64,000 nt of DNA from Paraburkholderia phenazinium (GCF_900142845.1 NZ_FSRU01000001.1:2108001-2172000), one strand, 5' to 3'; shown: positions 38,320 to 47,526, counted from the first letter of the stretch. Notes: generated from the sequence alone by a model not told the origin. Numbers and translations are program-made.

Positions 38320-39177
38320 ATGAATCAAGCGAAGACTATCGACGGCGTTGTGGTGTCGCAGCGGTTGCGGGAAGAAGTTGCAAGGCGCGCAGCCGCTCTT
38401 GCGGCAAAGGGTACGACGCCCGGGCTAGCCGTTGTATTGGTGGGCGACGACGCAGCCAGTGCTGTGTACGTTCGCAACAAGGTGAAAGCCTGCGAGCAAT
38501 ACGGACTGTTTTCGACACTCGACCGGATGCCCGCGACTGTGACCGAAGCCGAATTGCTCGAGCGCATTCATCAGTTGAACGTGGACCCGAAAATCCACGG
38601 CATTCTGGTGCAGTTACCGTTACCGCGCCATATCAACAGCCACAAGGTGATTGAAGCCATCGCTGCTGAAAAGGACGTTGACGGTTTCCATGTGGCGAAC
38701 GCCGGTGCGCTGATGACTGGACAGCCTCAATTCCGTCCATGTACCCCGTATGGCGTCATGAAAATGCTCGAGGCCTACGACATTCCGGTCTCGGGACGGC
38801 ATGCAGTGGTCATCGGTCGCTCCAATATCGTCGGAAAGCCGATGGCGCTGTTGCTGCTGGAGGCCGGGGCAACCGTGACGGTGTGCCACAGTAAGACGGC
38901 GGACCTCGCATACCACACCCGGTCGGCAGACATTGTTGTTGCAGCTGTTGGCAAACGTAATATCTTGACTGGCGACATGCTCAAGCCTGGCTCGACTGTG
39001 ATTGATGTCGGCATGAACAGGAACGACGAAGGCAAGCTGTGTGGAGACGTCAACTTCGCGTCGGTCAGCGAAGTGGCCGAATACGTGACACCAGTCCCGG
39101 GAGGCGTTGGTCCGATGACGATTACGATGCTGCTTGTCAATACGCTTGAGTCAGCAGAGCGGGTTTTGCACGTATGA
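38320..39177 (+). CDS. folD: bifunctional methylenetetrahydrofolate dehydrogenase/cyclohydrolase
   Basis: 285 residues with both FolD signatures: [13 protein letters not shown] (catalytic Lys) with [12 protein letters not shown], and [11 protein letters not shown] followed by the Rossmann [14 protein letters not shown]; the end carries [15 protein letters not shown]. It interconverts 5,10-methylene-THF and 10-formyl-THF using NADP. Here it probably forms a second FolD copy serving betaine and sarcosine demethylation, feeding PurU. GAGGA is 8 nt before the ATG at 38320, which rejects the longer frame from 38284. Confidence 0.93.
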   Translation: MNQAKTIDGVVVSQRLREEVARRAAALAAKGTTPGLAVVLVGDDAASAVYVRNKVKACEQYGLFSTLDRMPATVTEAELLERIHQLNVDPKIHGILVQLPLPRHINSHKVIEAIAAEKDVDGFHVANAGALMTGQPQFRPCTPYGVMKMLEAYDIPVSGRHAVVIGRSNIVGKPMALLLLEAGATVTVCHSKTADLAYHTRSADIVVAAVGKRNILTGDMLKPGSTVIDVGMNRNDEGKLCGDVNFASVSEVAEYVTPVPGGVGPMTITMLLVNTLESAERVLHV

Positions 39178-39209
39178 AGCTGAATCCTTTAGGTAGCGAA
39201 TCTATTTAG

Positions 39210-39846
39210 CTACTTCCGCAGCTCCGCCTTATACCGCGTCTGCGTCGCCAGCCTCAATCGGCCGATGAATTCGAGATTAAGGCCCTCATCGACAAATTCA
39301 GCGCAGAGCGGGTGACGAAGCTTGAGCGAGACCTGTTCAAGCAACGTGCCCGACTCGCGGATGCAGAGAGCGCACTTCAGAAGAAGGTCACAAAGGCGGC
39401 AACCGAAAGTAAGCGAATCGCCACCGACCAAATTGCGTTGACCCCGGGGCAAGTTGGCTGATATCCAGCGGACCGAGCTCATAGCGCGAGATTCTCGTAT
39501 TTTCCTGGGGCACTATGCGCTAGTCATGGTTATGGAAAATGGCCAACGCGTCATAAAACCCATGCGCTACCAGTGTCGTGTCGCTGGTAAACCGGCCTCG
39601 TACGACGTGAAGTACCCCGGCGCCTATAACGCACGCCGCAATTACCTCGAAGGTTTCTCGAAACCACTCTTCGGTCACTCGCACGGAATCCTCGTAGCCA
39701 GTGTTTTCTACGAGAACGTGAGCAGAGCAAGAATGGACGGTCTGGAGCTCGCGGGAGGCGAGAAAGACGAAAACGTTGACCTTGGGGTCTTGTCGACCCT
39801 GCCCCACCCTCATCACAATGGTTACCACCTCTGCTGCATGGTCTAG
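39210..39846 (+). pseudogene. SRAP/YedK-family (SOS response-associated peptidase) relic
   Basis: Two frames together resemble the middle of an SRAP protein. The first (39264-39461) reads DEFEIKALIDKFSAERVTK and ends in TGA. The second, shifted by +1, continues LADIQRTELIARDSRIF, VMENGQRVIKPMRYQCR and GAYNARRNYLEGF. The N-terminal catalytic Cys region is missing and the C-terminus is scrambled. A truncated, frameshifted relic. Confidence 0.7.
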
Positions 39847-40053
39847 TCCATCTCGGCGATACTGCCGTCGGTCCTGACGATACCGGTCACGATCTCGCGC
39901 TTTGTCGGGTCGACGGCCGGCCCACTGCACACCGTAGAGTCCATCTCTGGGGTGGTCGGACGCAGCCGAGTCGGTCGATCATGTCGCACACCGGTACATC
40001 GGCACACGGCTTCGGGGACGTTCCAAGGACTCGGCGACCAACCTGATATGGAA

Positions 40054-41850
40054 TTAGCCGGCGCGCAGCTTGAACAGCCCCACCGTGTGCGCCAGGCCGT
40101 GCGCCTGCTCATTGAGCATCGACGACGCGGCGGCTGACTGCTCCACCAGCGCTGCGTTCTGTTGCGTGGCTCGGTCCATTTCGGCGACACTGCGGTCGAT
40201 TTGGCTGATGCCGGCGCTCTGCTCGTGCATGGCGTCTTCGATCTCGCCGATGATGCGTGCGACGCGCTCGATGCCGGCCACGATACCCTGCATCATTGCG
40301 CCGGCGGCCTGCACGCGCTGCGCACCGGTCTTTACGCTGGCTTCCGATGCCCGGATCAGATCGTTGATCTCGCGTGCGGCGGCGGCGCTGCGTTGTGCGA
40401 GCGTTCGCACAGCGCCAGCTACCACGGCAAAGCCTCGACCGCTCTCGCCTGCGCGGGCGGCTTCCACGGCCGCATTTAGCGCCAGGATGTTGGTCTGGAA
40501 GGCGATGCTGTCGATCGCGCCGATGATCTCGGTGATACGCGCCGAGGACTTGGCGATCTCGTCCATTGTGCTCACTGCGCTGGAGACGACCTTGCCGCCG
40601 CGCGTGGCCGCATCGCTGGCGTCACCAGCCAAGCGCGTGGCCAGCACAGCTGCATCGGCGGAATTCTTCACGCTGGTGGTCAGCTCAGAGAGCGCCGCGG
40701 AGGTTTCCTGCAAGTTGCTGGCCGACACCTCGGTGCGATTGGACAGATCACGGTTGCCCATCTCGATCTCGCCGGTAGCCGACTTCATGTTGTCGACGTT
40801 GGCACGCACTTCCAGCAGCACCTCGCCTATCTTGTCAATGAAGGTGTTGAACGACGCGGAGATCTGTGCCACCTCGTCGTTGCCGATCACGGGAAGGCGA
40901 TGTGTGAGATCACCTCCGCCGGCGCCGATGGTGTCCATCGCATCACGCACCTGCGAGAGGCGGCGGAACGACTGCGACGTGAAGAACGCGGCGATACCCA
41001 CAGCAGCCAGCGTCAGCAGCACCATGGCCACGCCCAGGGCGCGCACCACGTTGCGCAAACCTGCGGTGGCCTCGACCTTGTCTAGAGCAATCACCAGGTA
41101 CCAGTCGGTACCGACCACGGCTTGCGCCTTGAGCAACTTCGGTGCGCCGGCCAGTTCAACTTCCAGTGGGATAGAAGCCCTGGCGAGCGACGCTAGCGCA
41201 TCGGCATCCAGCGATGCGGCCATTTCGGTCACCGGCTTGAGCATCAGCTTGGCATCGGGGTGGGCGATCACTTGGCCGTCTCTTGCGACAACGAAGGCCA
41301 AGCTCGAGGGCGTTGGGTGCACGGCGGACACCACCTCGCGCACGCCATCGAGCGGCACGGCGCCGCTCACCACGCCAGTGGCCGCACCATTGCGCACAAT
41401 CGGTGCGGCAAACGCGACGTACTGCACGCCGGTCGCCACATCGCCATACGGCTTGGTGACGATCAGCTTGCCCGCGGCGATGGCCTGCTTGTACCAAGGG
41501 CGCACCGTTGGGTCGTAGTCTTTGGGTGTGTTACTGGTCGAGAAGAACTTCTTGTCAGTCCAGCCGACGCTGACGATAGGAAAGCCGTTGGCGTCGCCCA
41601 TGTACTTGACCAGCCCGCGCGTGTCGCCGTGCTCGACTACTTCAGCTGTGGTCTTCACGGCCCTTGCCTTGGCGGCAACCCACTTGTCGATGGCGAGTGT
41701 GTTGCCGCTGGCGATGGCGGCGAGGTTGTGGTCGATAGTCTGCATCGTGCTGTTTCGCACGATCAAATACGTGGCGGCGCCAGACAGCCCCAAGGCACCG
41801 ATCACGGTAGCCGAGGAGATGAGCAGAATACGGGTGCGAAGGGAGGACAT
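40054..41850 (-). CDS. methyl-accepting chemotaxis protein with Cache sensor
   Basis: 598 residues: TM1 (about 8-30), a periplasmic dCache domain with the amine/amino-acid-sensor-like pattern [14 protein letters not shown] and [11 protein letters not shown]2 (near 275-295), HAMP, and a long coiled-coil signalling domain whose tip reads [20 protein letters not shown]. The next helix has [13 protein letters not shown], where receptors nearly always have VVAGEVR, so a conserved Glu is replaced by Ala. No NWETF-type tail is present. A TTG start at 41901 would add 17 residues. The ligand is unknown. Confidence 0.9.
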   Translation of the reverse strand: MSSLRTRILLISSATVIGALGLSGAATYLIVRNSTMQTIDHNLAAIASGNTLAIDKWVAAKARAVKTTAEVVEHGDTRGLVKYMGDANGFPIVSVGWTDKKFFSTSNTPKDYDPTVRPWYKQAIAAGKLIVTKPYGDVATGVQYVAFAAPIVRNGAATGVVSGAVPLDGVREVVSAVHPTPSSLAFVVARDGQVIAHPDAKLMLKPVTEMAASLDADALASLARASIPLEVELAGAPKLLKAQAVVGTDWYLVIALDKVEATAGLRNVVRALGVAMVLLTLAAVGIAAFFTSQSFRRLSQVRDAMDTIGAGGGDLTHRLPVIGNDEVAQISASFNTFIDKIGEVLLEVRANVDNMKSATGEIEMGNRDLSNRTEVSASNLQETSAALSELTTSVKNSADAAVLATRLAGDASDAATRGGKVVSSAVSTMDEIAKSSARITEIIGAIDSIAFQTNILALNAAVEAARAGESGRGFAVVAGAVRTLAQRSAAAAREINDLIRASEASVKTGAQRVQAAGAMMQGIVAGIERVARIIGEIEDAMHEQSAGISQIDRSVAEMDRATQQNAALVEQSAAASSMLNEQAHGLAHTVGLFKLRAG

Positions 41851-42076
41851 CGTGGCTATTGGCGTGTCCGCATGGATGTGCGAGGCCACATTCTTGCGCA
41901 ACGAAGAACAAGGGAAGAAATACTCTTTTGCGATACCGCCGATCGGATTTATGTATGGCTATACGCCCGCCTGCAAAGGCGTAGATCTCCTGCGAGCGAT
42001 CGCTGGCAGGAGGTCTTCAGCCTGAGAACAAGCCTGAGCTGGCGTGGCGCCCCGAAATTCGCCGAACGCCAATACC

Positions 42077-42454
42077 CTAGCTCTTGTGTACAACTTCGAA
42101 CGAGTATCCGTCCGGATCTAATACATCAGCCGCGTAGTACCCAGGATAGTATTCAAGCCGTGCGCGAGGCGGAATGTTCTCTCGTGCACCGGCGGTGATT
42201 GCGGCGTCGTGGAATTCGTCGACCTTGGCGGTGCTATGCGCCACAAAGCCCCAGTGAATAGCGTCGGGATTCGGATTCCCCTGCTTTAGCCAGAAGAAAG
42301 CCTTCTCACCATCGCCGAAGCCCCACAGGTCAGGATGTCCGTTCTCACCTTTGTATGGCAGGAAGAACCTAATCCCTATTGGCTTCAAGGCAGCTTCGTA
42401 GAAAGCCAGCGAACGCTCGATATCGCTGACGGTCAGGATCATGTGATCAAGCAT
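42077..42454 (-). CDS. VOC-family (glyoxalase/bleomycin-resistance fold) protein
   Basis: 125 residues with two beta-alpha-beta-beta-beta modules: MLDHMILTVSDIERSLAFYE at the start and AADVLDPDGYSFEVVHKS at the end. The first His and final Glu are the usual metal ligands. It resembles small Burkholderia VOC proteins of unknown substrate. It follows azoR on the same strand by about 10 nt and is probably co-transcribed with it. Confidence 0.85.
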   Translation of the reverse strand: MLDHMILTVSDIERSLAFYEAALKPIGIRFFLPYKGENGHPDLWGFGDGEKAFFWLKQGNPNPDAIHWGFVAHSTAKVDEFHDAAITAGARENIPPRARLEYYPGYYAADVLDPDGYSFEVVHKS

Positions 42455-42463
42455 GCTTTCCCC

Positions 42464-43072
42464 TCATAGTGCAAGCGCTTCGATGACTCGCTCGCCGTTC
42501 GCGACAGCATCTGGAGCAAGCGCTGGAATATTCATGCCTTCCGCACGAACAGTTTGGACATCCGAGATCCCGATGAAGCCAAGAATTTGCCGAAGGTACG
42601 GTTCTACAAAATCCCAAGGCTTCCAGGGTCCCTCGCTGAAAACACCGCCCGACGCGAGCAGCAAGAATGCCCTCTTGCCTGTCGCTAGCCCCTCCACGCC
42701 AGCACCCGCGTAGTTGAACGTCTTGCCGGCTCGCACAACATGATCGATCCAGGCCTTCAAGGAAGCCGGGATCCCGAAGTTCCACATTGGAGAGGAGATG
42801 ATCAGGATATCCGACGTCATGACTTCGTCGACGAGCCGATCGGATACATCCGCAGCGTCCTTGAGCGCCGCGGCTTCCATTGTATCCTTGCTGGATATGG
42901 CTTTGAGCGTGACGGCGTCCAGGTAGAGTGGGGGCGCCTTTGCGAGATCGCGCACAATCACGTTGGCCGTGGGATATTGCTGCTCCAGTCTCCGCCGCAA
43001 TCTATCGGTCAATTGGCGGCTGGCGGAATCAGCTTCTCGAGGACTGGATTCAACGATGAGTATCTGGGTCAT
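42464..43072 (-). CDS. azoR: FMN-dependent NADH-azoreductase
   Basis: 202-residue flavodoxin-like quinone/azo reductase. The FMN phosphate loop is SSPREADSASRQL near 10-22, and the conserved SSPMWNFGIPASLKAWIDHV matches AzoR. The frame extends to 43144 but the ATG at 43072 gives the family start MTQILIVESS. It reduces quinones or azo bonds by two-electron steps, typically an electrophile defence. Divergent from an HxlR-type repressor, which commonly controls such genes. Confidence 0.9.
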   Translation of the reverse strand: MTQILIVESSPREADSASRQLTDRLRRRLEQQYPTANVIVRDLAKAPPLYLDAVTLKAISSKDTMEAAALKDAADVSDRLVDEVMTSDILIISSPMWNFGIPASLKAWIDHVVRAGKTFNYAGAGVEGLATGKRAFLLLASGGVFSEGPWKPWDFVEPYLRQILGFIGISDVQTVRAEGMNIPALAPDAVANGERVIEALAL

Positions 43073-43094
43073 AGTTTGCACTGGTAGATGAGAG

Positions 43095-43111
43095 CGATCG
43101 AGGCTCGATCG
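43095..43111. promoter_or_regulatory. palindrome between azoR and hxlR-type gene
   Basis: CGATCGAG-G-CTCGATCG is a perfect 8-bp inverted repeat around one base, 23 bp upstream of the azoR ATG. This is where a repressor bound to it would block azoR transcription or initiation. Candidate HxlR operator. Confidence 0.5.
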
Positions 43112-43171
43112 ATAAACTTTAACAGCGAGATCAATTGCCACCAATACGGCACATTGAGATCAGTAACTTAC

Positions 43172-43573
43172 ATGGATGTACGCATGGGTAAGGCTAAACA
43201 GCCACTAGATTCGGCGCTGGTCTGCGGCCACGAGGATCCAATCGCGGTTCGCGAGTTACTCACTCGAGTCGGTGATAAATGGAGCATATTTCTTATTCTG
43301 TCTTTAGCGAAACTTGGCGGTCGCGCTCGCTTTTCTCAACTGGATCGCGCAATACCAGGGATATCGCAACGAATGCTGACCTTGACATTAACGCATTTGG
43401 AGCGAGATGGATTGATCGCGCGAGAGGTGTTCGCAGAAATTCCTCCTCGCGTCGAATACGAGCTGACAGCGCTTAGCCGAAGCCTAGTGGAGGCCATGCA
43501 AGGATTGGTGGACTGGGTGGCTCAGAACTGGAAGCAAGTCAGCGCAGCTCGAGCGGAATACGATGCACGGTAG
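43172..43573 (+). CDS. HxlR-family transcriptional regulator
   Basis: 133 residues with the HxlR/MarR-type winged helix: VRELLTRVGDKWSIFLILSL, RFSQLDRAIPGISQRMLTLT and LERDGLIAREV, then the beta-wing PPRVEYELTALSRSL. An in-frame ATG at 43184 is an alternative and neither has a strong ribosome site. Related proteins (YodB, QorR, HypR) sense quinones or diamide through an N-terminal Cys; Cys14 (VCGHEDP) is suitably placed. Divergent from azoR, its probable target. Confidence 0.87.
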   Translation: MDVRMGKAKQPLDSALVCGHEDPIAVRELLTRVGDKWSIFLILSLAKLGGRARFSQLDRAIPGISQRMLTLTLTHLERDGLIAREVFAEIPPRVEYELTALSRSLVEAMQGLVDWVAQNWKQVSAARAEYDAR

Positions 43574-43574
43574 G

Positions 43575-43810
43575 ATTCAAAGCGAAGTGCCTTCGGTACA
43601 ACACCGGTATGTAAGCCGAGCCATCTCCACGCTGTTGCGTCGATAGCGCGGAATCGATGCGATGAATTCGACGAACCAGCTTAGCTTGTGCCATGTGGGG
43701 GAGGGTTCACGAGCAACGGTGAATCATTGCGCCGCATCCACTTCATGCCTTTTATCGGCATGGACCAATGCATCCAAACTTCGGCGTTCGATGCTGAAAG
43801 CTGTCCTCCA
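43575..43810 (-). pseudogene. dadA-like amino acid dehydrogenase, 3' part of the interrupted gene
   Basis: Immediately beyond the IS66 left end the minus strand continues the same reading frame as the 5' part at 46893-47031: GGQLSASNAEVWMHWSMPIK and RRNDSPLLVNPP. Near 43690 the frame shifts; the new frame gives WHKLSWFVEFIASIPRYR and soon ends. About 260 C-terminal residues of a DadA-type protein are missing, so the gene was already damaged or has decayed since the insertion. Confidence 0.75.
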
Positions 43811-43840
43811 GTAAGCGTCAATCTGAGGCCGTCTTGACGA

Positions 43841-44437
43841 TCAGAATTTGACCTCTGAGAGCAGCTGATTCGCGAGCACGAGATCGAAGGCGGCGGGATC
43901 GAAGCTGCCGCCACACCACTCGAGGAAGTGGTCGTGCTCCTCGTGCGTCGGATTGGTGATCGCTTCGAGGAAGTCGGCATATCCTGGCACTCCACCAACG
44001 TCTTCTGGTGGACACGCATTCTGCCCGTCCAGGCACAGCGGCCGGCGCATGTCTGGATCAGGCACCAGCGCCTTCTCGACTTTGATCCGATGCTGCCAGT
44101 TGTCGCCGTAGTCGTAGATGTAGGTGAATGACTTCAGCCCGCCCAGCGCCTTCGCCAGCGTGACCCGTGCTTCATTGAGCATCGGTGAATCGCTCTGGAA
44201 TCCGAAGTCATCAGGTTCACCATAGTTGGTTTCGCCGAAGACGAACTCGTGCAGGTGCCCGCCTTCCCATCCCATGGCCAGTTGCAGCACGACATGCAGC
44301 TTGCCCAGCCGGATCGAGCCGGGAACGATGATTCGTCGCCAGATCGCCGGCTTGATGTACTTCAGCTCAACGCGCAGTACGTAATCGGGCACTGGCGCCT
44401 TGATCAGGCGCACGGCAGGTTTGCGGGGCTGGGCCAT
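43841..44437 (-). CDS. plasmid pRiA4b ORF-3-family protein, IS66 passenger
   Basis: 198 residues with the family pattern YVLRVELKYIKPAIWRRI, LHVVLQLAMGWEGGHLHEF, FTYIYDYGDNWQHRI, CPPEDVGGVPGY and FLEWCGGSFDP. The biochemical function is unknown; the family is frequent on plasmids and near transposons. It lies wholly inside the IS66 element, between the left inverted repeat and tnpC on the same strand, 11 nt from tnpC, so it moves with the element. The start MAQPRKPAV at 44437 is chosen; a longer frame overlaps tnpC. Confidence 0.88.
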   Translation of the reverse strand: MAQPRKPAVRLIKAPVPDYVLRVELKYIKPAIWRRIIVPGSIRLGKLHVVLQLAMGWEGGHLHEFVFGETNYGEPDDFGFQSDSPMLNEARVTLAKALGGLKSFTYIYDYGDNWQHRIKVEKALVPDPDMRRPLCLDGQNACPPEDVGGVPGYADFLEAITNPTHEEHDHFLEWCGGSFDPAAFDLVLANQLLSEVKF

Positions 44438-44448
44438 CGGATTGATTG

Positions 44449-45993
44449 TCAGGCAGCTTGCTGCTCGATGTGTGCAGCCGGCATCAGGCGCCACGGCAGC
44501 AACTCGTCGATGCGGTTGATGGGATGATCGGCAATGCGCTCAAACACCGTGCGCAGGTAGGCAAACGGCTCGATGCCGTTCAGGCGCGCCGTACCGATCA
44601 GGCTATAGATCACCGCCGCACTTTGGCCACCGCCGTCGGAGCCTGCGAACAGATAATTGCGCCTGCCGAGAACCAGCGGCCTGATCGCGCGCTCCGCCGT
44701 ATTGTTGTCCGCCTCGACGCGCCCGTCTTCGCAATAGCGTGTGAGCGCGTGCCAGTGCCCCAGCGAGTATCTGATCGCCTTTGCCAGCCCCGACTTCGCC
44801 GATACCTGTGACAGCGTGTGTTCGAACCAGACCTTCAGTTCAGCGAGCAATGGGGCCGAGCGCAGCTGACGCGCAGACAGGCGCACGTCCGGCGTCTGGC
44901 CGCGAACCTCGCGCTCAACGGCATACAGCGCCCCAATGCGGCGCAGTGCTTCTTCGGCAATCGGTGAGCTGTCCAGCTTGTACAGGTCGTAGAACTTTCG
45001 GCGCGCATGCGCCCAGCATCCGGCCTCGATGACCGTGCCGTCACGATACAGGGCGTCGTACCCGCTGAAGGCATCCGCCTGCAGGATTCCCGTGTAGCCC
45101 GCCAGATGTTCCTGAGGTCGCTCACCTTTGCGGTCGGGTGAGTACCTGTACCAGACTGCTGGTGGCGCGCGGCTGCCTGCCGGGCGGTCATCCCGCACAT
45201 AGGTCCACAGGCGCGCCGTGCGTGTCTTGCCACGGCCCGGCTCCAGCACCGGCACGGGCGTGTCGTCGGTATGGATCTTATCTGCGGCGCGCACGTAACC
45301 ACCGAGTGCGTCGGACAGGGGTTGCAGCAGCGCCGCCGCTTCACGCACCCACGAAGCCAGTGTTGCCCGGTCCAGTTCGATGCCCGCGCGGCGATAGATG
45401 CCGGCCTGCCGGTATAGCGGCATATGGTCAGCGTACTTCGCGACGACGACCTGTGCGAGCAGCCCCGCACCCGCCATCGAGCGTGCTATCGGCCGCGAAG
45501 GTGCCGGCTCCTGTACTACTGCGGCACAGCGCGGGCAGCTCAGCTTCGGACGTACGTGACGCAGTACCTTGAAGTAGCCGGGCACATAGTCGAGCACCTC
45601 CGAGACGTCTTCGCCGAGCGCACGCATCTGTTTGCCGCATTCCGGGCATCCGCAGTTTGACGGCGCATGCACAACCGTTTCGCGAGGAAGATGGGCAGGG
45701 AAGTCCCGTGACTTGCGGCGTAGCGGAACGACGTTCGTTGTAGCTGACGTATCAGCAGCGGTATCAGCATCGGGCTCCTTCGACGTTGCGGCCATGGTCG
45801 ATTCAGGAACGGGAAGCTCACCGAGCGCGAGCTGCAGTTGGTCCATCAGTTCGGTCATGCGCTCCGATGAACGGCCATACTGCCATCGCTTCAGTCGCGA
45901 GATCTCGGCCAGCAACTGCGCGATGGTCTCGTCGCGCGAGGCAACGATGCGCTTGAGAGCGGCGATGTCATCGGGCAGATGGCTGGCTGGCAT
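44449..45993 (-). CDS. tnpC: IS66 transposase TnpC
   Basis: 514 residues with the IS66 order: an N-terminal leucine-zipper-like helix (LKRIVASRDETIAQLLAEI), the segment RWQYGRSSERM, a zinc finger (CGCPECGKQM and CPRC), and a DDE core with IHTDDTPVPVL, LQADAFSGYDALY and the catalytic-Glu segment NNTAERAIRPLVLGR. A C-terminal IS66_C domain follows. It is the catalytic protein of the element and appears intact. Confidence 0.93.
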   Translation of the reverse strand: MPASHLPDDIAALKRIVASRDETIAQLLAEISRLKRWQYGRSSERMTELMDQLQLALGELPVPESTMAATSKEPDADTAADTSATTNVVPLRRKSRDFPAHLPRETVVHAPSNCGCPECGKQMRALGEDVSEVLDYVPGYFKVLRHVRPKLSCPRCAAVVQEPAPSRPIARSMAGAGLLAQVVVAKYADHMPLYRQAGIYRRAGIELDRATLASWVREAAALLQPLSDALGGYVRAADKIHTDDTPVPVLEPGRGKTRTARLWTYVRDDRPAGSRAPPAVWYRYSPDRKGERPQEHLAGYTGILQADAFSGYDALYRDGTVIEAGCWAHARRKFYDLYKLDSSPIAEEALRRIGALYAVEREVRGQTPDVRLSARQLRSAPLLAELKVWFEHTLSQVSAKSGLAKAIRYSLGHWHALTRYCEDGRVEADNNTAERAIRPLVLGRRNYLFAGSDGGGQSAAVIYSLIGTARLNGIEPFAYLRTVFERIADHPINRIDELLPWRLMPAAHIEQQAA

Positions 45994-46044
45994 GCATGCC
46001 AGTGTAAATGAAGCCCACGCGCTTGTGGGTTCACGCACCCGGCG

Positions 46045-46392
46045 TTACGCCGCGTGCGTCGGCTGCCAAGTCCGCTCTGGATGCCGCCAGTCAATCCCCT
46101 CGAGCAGCATCGACAGTTGGGCGGCTGACAGATGGACTGTTCCCGAGTCCGCCTGCGGCCACACGAAGCGTCCACGTTCGAGTCGTTTCGCGTACAGGTT
46201 CATGCCGTCGCCGCTCCACCATAAAATCTTGATGAGGTCACCGCGACGCCCACGAAACAGGAAGATGTGCCCCGAGAAGGGATCACGTCCGAGTGCTGAC
46301 TGCACCAGCGCGGCAAGTCCATCCATGCCACGGCGCATATCGGTAACGCCCGCTGCCAGCCATACGCGGGTACCGCCTGGCGGCGCAATCAT
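46045..46392 (-). CDS. tnpB: IS66 accessory protein TnpB
   Basis: 115 residues, the IS66 Orf2 family: VWLAAGVTDMRRGMDGLAAL, LGRDPFSGHIFLFRGRRGD and KILWWSGDGMNLYAKRLERG. It is required with TnpA and TnpC for IS66 transposition; the mechanism is unclear. It overlaps tnpA by 4 nt. This is not the RNA-guided nuclease TnpB of IS200/IS605. Confidence 0.93.
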   Translation of the reverse strand: MIAPPGGTRVWLAAGVTDMRRGMDGLAALVQSALGRDPFSGHIFLFRGRRGDLIKILWWSGDGMNLYAKRLERGRFVWPQADSGTVHLSAAQLSMLLEGIDWRHPERTWQPTHAA

Positions 46393-46823
46393 GCTGGCAT
46401 CAGGCAGCGCAGCACGAGGCGCAGCTGCACGGGGTCGACCATGCCAGTGACGCGTACACGGGCACCGTTCAGTTCGATCTCGATGCCCGACGCTGCCGGT
46501 ACGCTCTCGCGATGTGGCTCGACAGGCTGTAGAGCGAGCGACGCCGGTTCTGCGGTCTCGCCGGTCGGTGCATCAGGTAGCGCTACGGGCAGCAACACCG
46601 CTGTGCTGTGCGCCACGCCTTCAAACAGGCCCGCCCGCAGTTGCCGGCGCCACTTGAACACCATATTCGGATTCAGTCCGTGCGCCTGCGCGAGCTTGGC
46701 CACTGAAATACCCGGCTCGCACGCCGCAACGGCAACTTGCCGTCGGTACTCTGGGGTGTAGTTCGGTCGGCCCTTGCGGTTCGATGGCCGCGCATTGCTT
46801 GTGTCCAAAGTAGTCCCCACCAC
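46389..46823 (-). CDS. tnpA: IS66 accessory protein TnpA
   Basis: 144 residues. A helix-turn-helix of the IS3/IS66 OrfA type occupies about 18-62 (YTPEYRRQVAVAACEPGI, SVAKLAQAHGLNPNMVFKWR), and the remainder is variable. It is the first gene of the element's minus-strand operon and probably binds the element ends. Confidence 0.9.
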   Translation of the reverse strand: MVGTTLDTSNARPSNRKGRPNYTPEYRRQVAVAACEPGISVAKLAQAHGLNPNMVFKWRRQLRAGLFEGVAHSTAVLLPVALPDAPTGETAEPASLALQPVEPHRESVPAASGIEIELNGARVRVTGMVDPVQLRLVLRCLMPA

Positions 46824-46892
46824 TTGAAGTAACGGACATCACTTTGGACACCGGCTTCAGCTCTGTCCATGCGGCCACGAAATGACGCTTAC

Positions 46893-47031
46893 GTCCTCCA
46901 TTCGCGAACGATGTTTCCATGGCCGCATAGCGGTGCCGCTCGAAGAGCGTGACCGAGAAACCACGTTTGGCCAAGGCGTAGACCGTTGTAATGCCGGTGA
47001 TGCCGCTGCCAATCACCGCAATGGATCTGAT
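46893..47031 (-). pseudogene. dadA-like amino acid dehydrogenase, 5' part (interrupted by IS66)
   Basis: About 46 codons encode the FAD-binding start of a DadA/glycine-oxidase-like flavoprotein: SIAVIGSGITGITTVYALAK, RGFSVTLFERHRYAAMETSF and ANGG at the IS66 border. The expected initiator position has ATC (47029-47031) behind a GGAAGA ribosome site, so the start codon may also be mutated. The rest lies beyond the IS at 43575-43810. A glycine riboswitch precedes it. Confidence 0.75.
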
Positions 47032-47094
47032 GAGAAGGTCTTCCGGGACGTCGGGGGAAAATGGCAATCCGATGCAAACACACCATGTGCAAAG

Positions 47095-47294
47095 CGGACG
47101 CTGCCCTCTATCCTCGACCTGAGAGATTCGCCACGCACGGCAAGGGCGCGCAGCTTGCTCCTTCGGTACCATCGGCGGACGTATGCGCCGAGGTTCTTCA
47201 GAGTGTAAAAGCGATGCCGGTCCTTTAGCCTGAGAGTTTCCGGGGCGGTTGCTCCTTCGGCGCTCTGCCTGCCGCGGCAGGTAGAGACTCTTCC
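47095..47294 (-). ncRNA. tandem glycine riboswitch upstream of the dadA-like gene
   Basis: Reading the minus strand there are two consecutive aptamer-like units. The first contains GCCGAAGGAGCAA, then GGAAACTCTCAGGC and TAAAGGACCGGC. The second contains ACCGAAGGAGCAAG, then GAATCTCTCAGG, and ends in GGATAGAGGGCAGCG. The CCGAAGG.GCAA and CTCTCAGG core elements in duplicate are diagnostic of the cooperative glycine riboswitch. It ends about 65 nt before the dadA-like coding start, so the gene would respond to glycine, for example for its oxidation. Confidence 0.85.
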
Positions 47295-47526
47295 GATATC
47301 AATCGCATACGACGGCGGCAACTATGTCACAGAACTTTACGGCTCTGCTACAGGTTTAACACGACTGAGCCCTGCACCACTCGGCGTGAGGGTCCGCAAT
47401 ACCTTTATTTGATCGGCAACTAGGCAGGCAGACATCAGCTTGACCTCGGCTCCGCGCATTACCAACGGCTAAGACGCCCACACTCGTTCCGTGCCTGCAG
47501 CTGGAGCACGTGCGCTGCGGTCTATG

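Larger units (their letters stand above)
43811..46892 (-). mobile_element. complete IS66-family insertion sequence with pRiA4b ORF-3 passenger
   Basis: The terminal inverted repeats begin GTAAGCGTCAATCTGAGGCC (left) and GTAAGCGTCATTTCGTGGCC (right, reverse strand). The element is 3,082 bp and flanked on both sides by the 8-bp direct repeat GTCCTCCA (43803-43810 and 46893-46900), the duplication size of IS66. Inside are tnpA, tnpB and tnpC plus a fourth gene near the left end. Intact genes and a perfect duplication indicate a recent insertion. Confidence 0.93.

Noticed and set aside
40070..41518. 482-codon plus-strand frame opposite the chemoreceptor gene
   Set aside because: The Ser/Ala/Arg-rich shadow of the coiled-coil coding strand; no ribosome site or motif.
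46045..46392. TnpB as an RNA-guided nuclease
   Set aside because: The protein is the 115-residue IS66 Orf2, unrelated to the IS200/IS605 TnpB nucleases.
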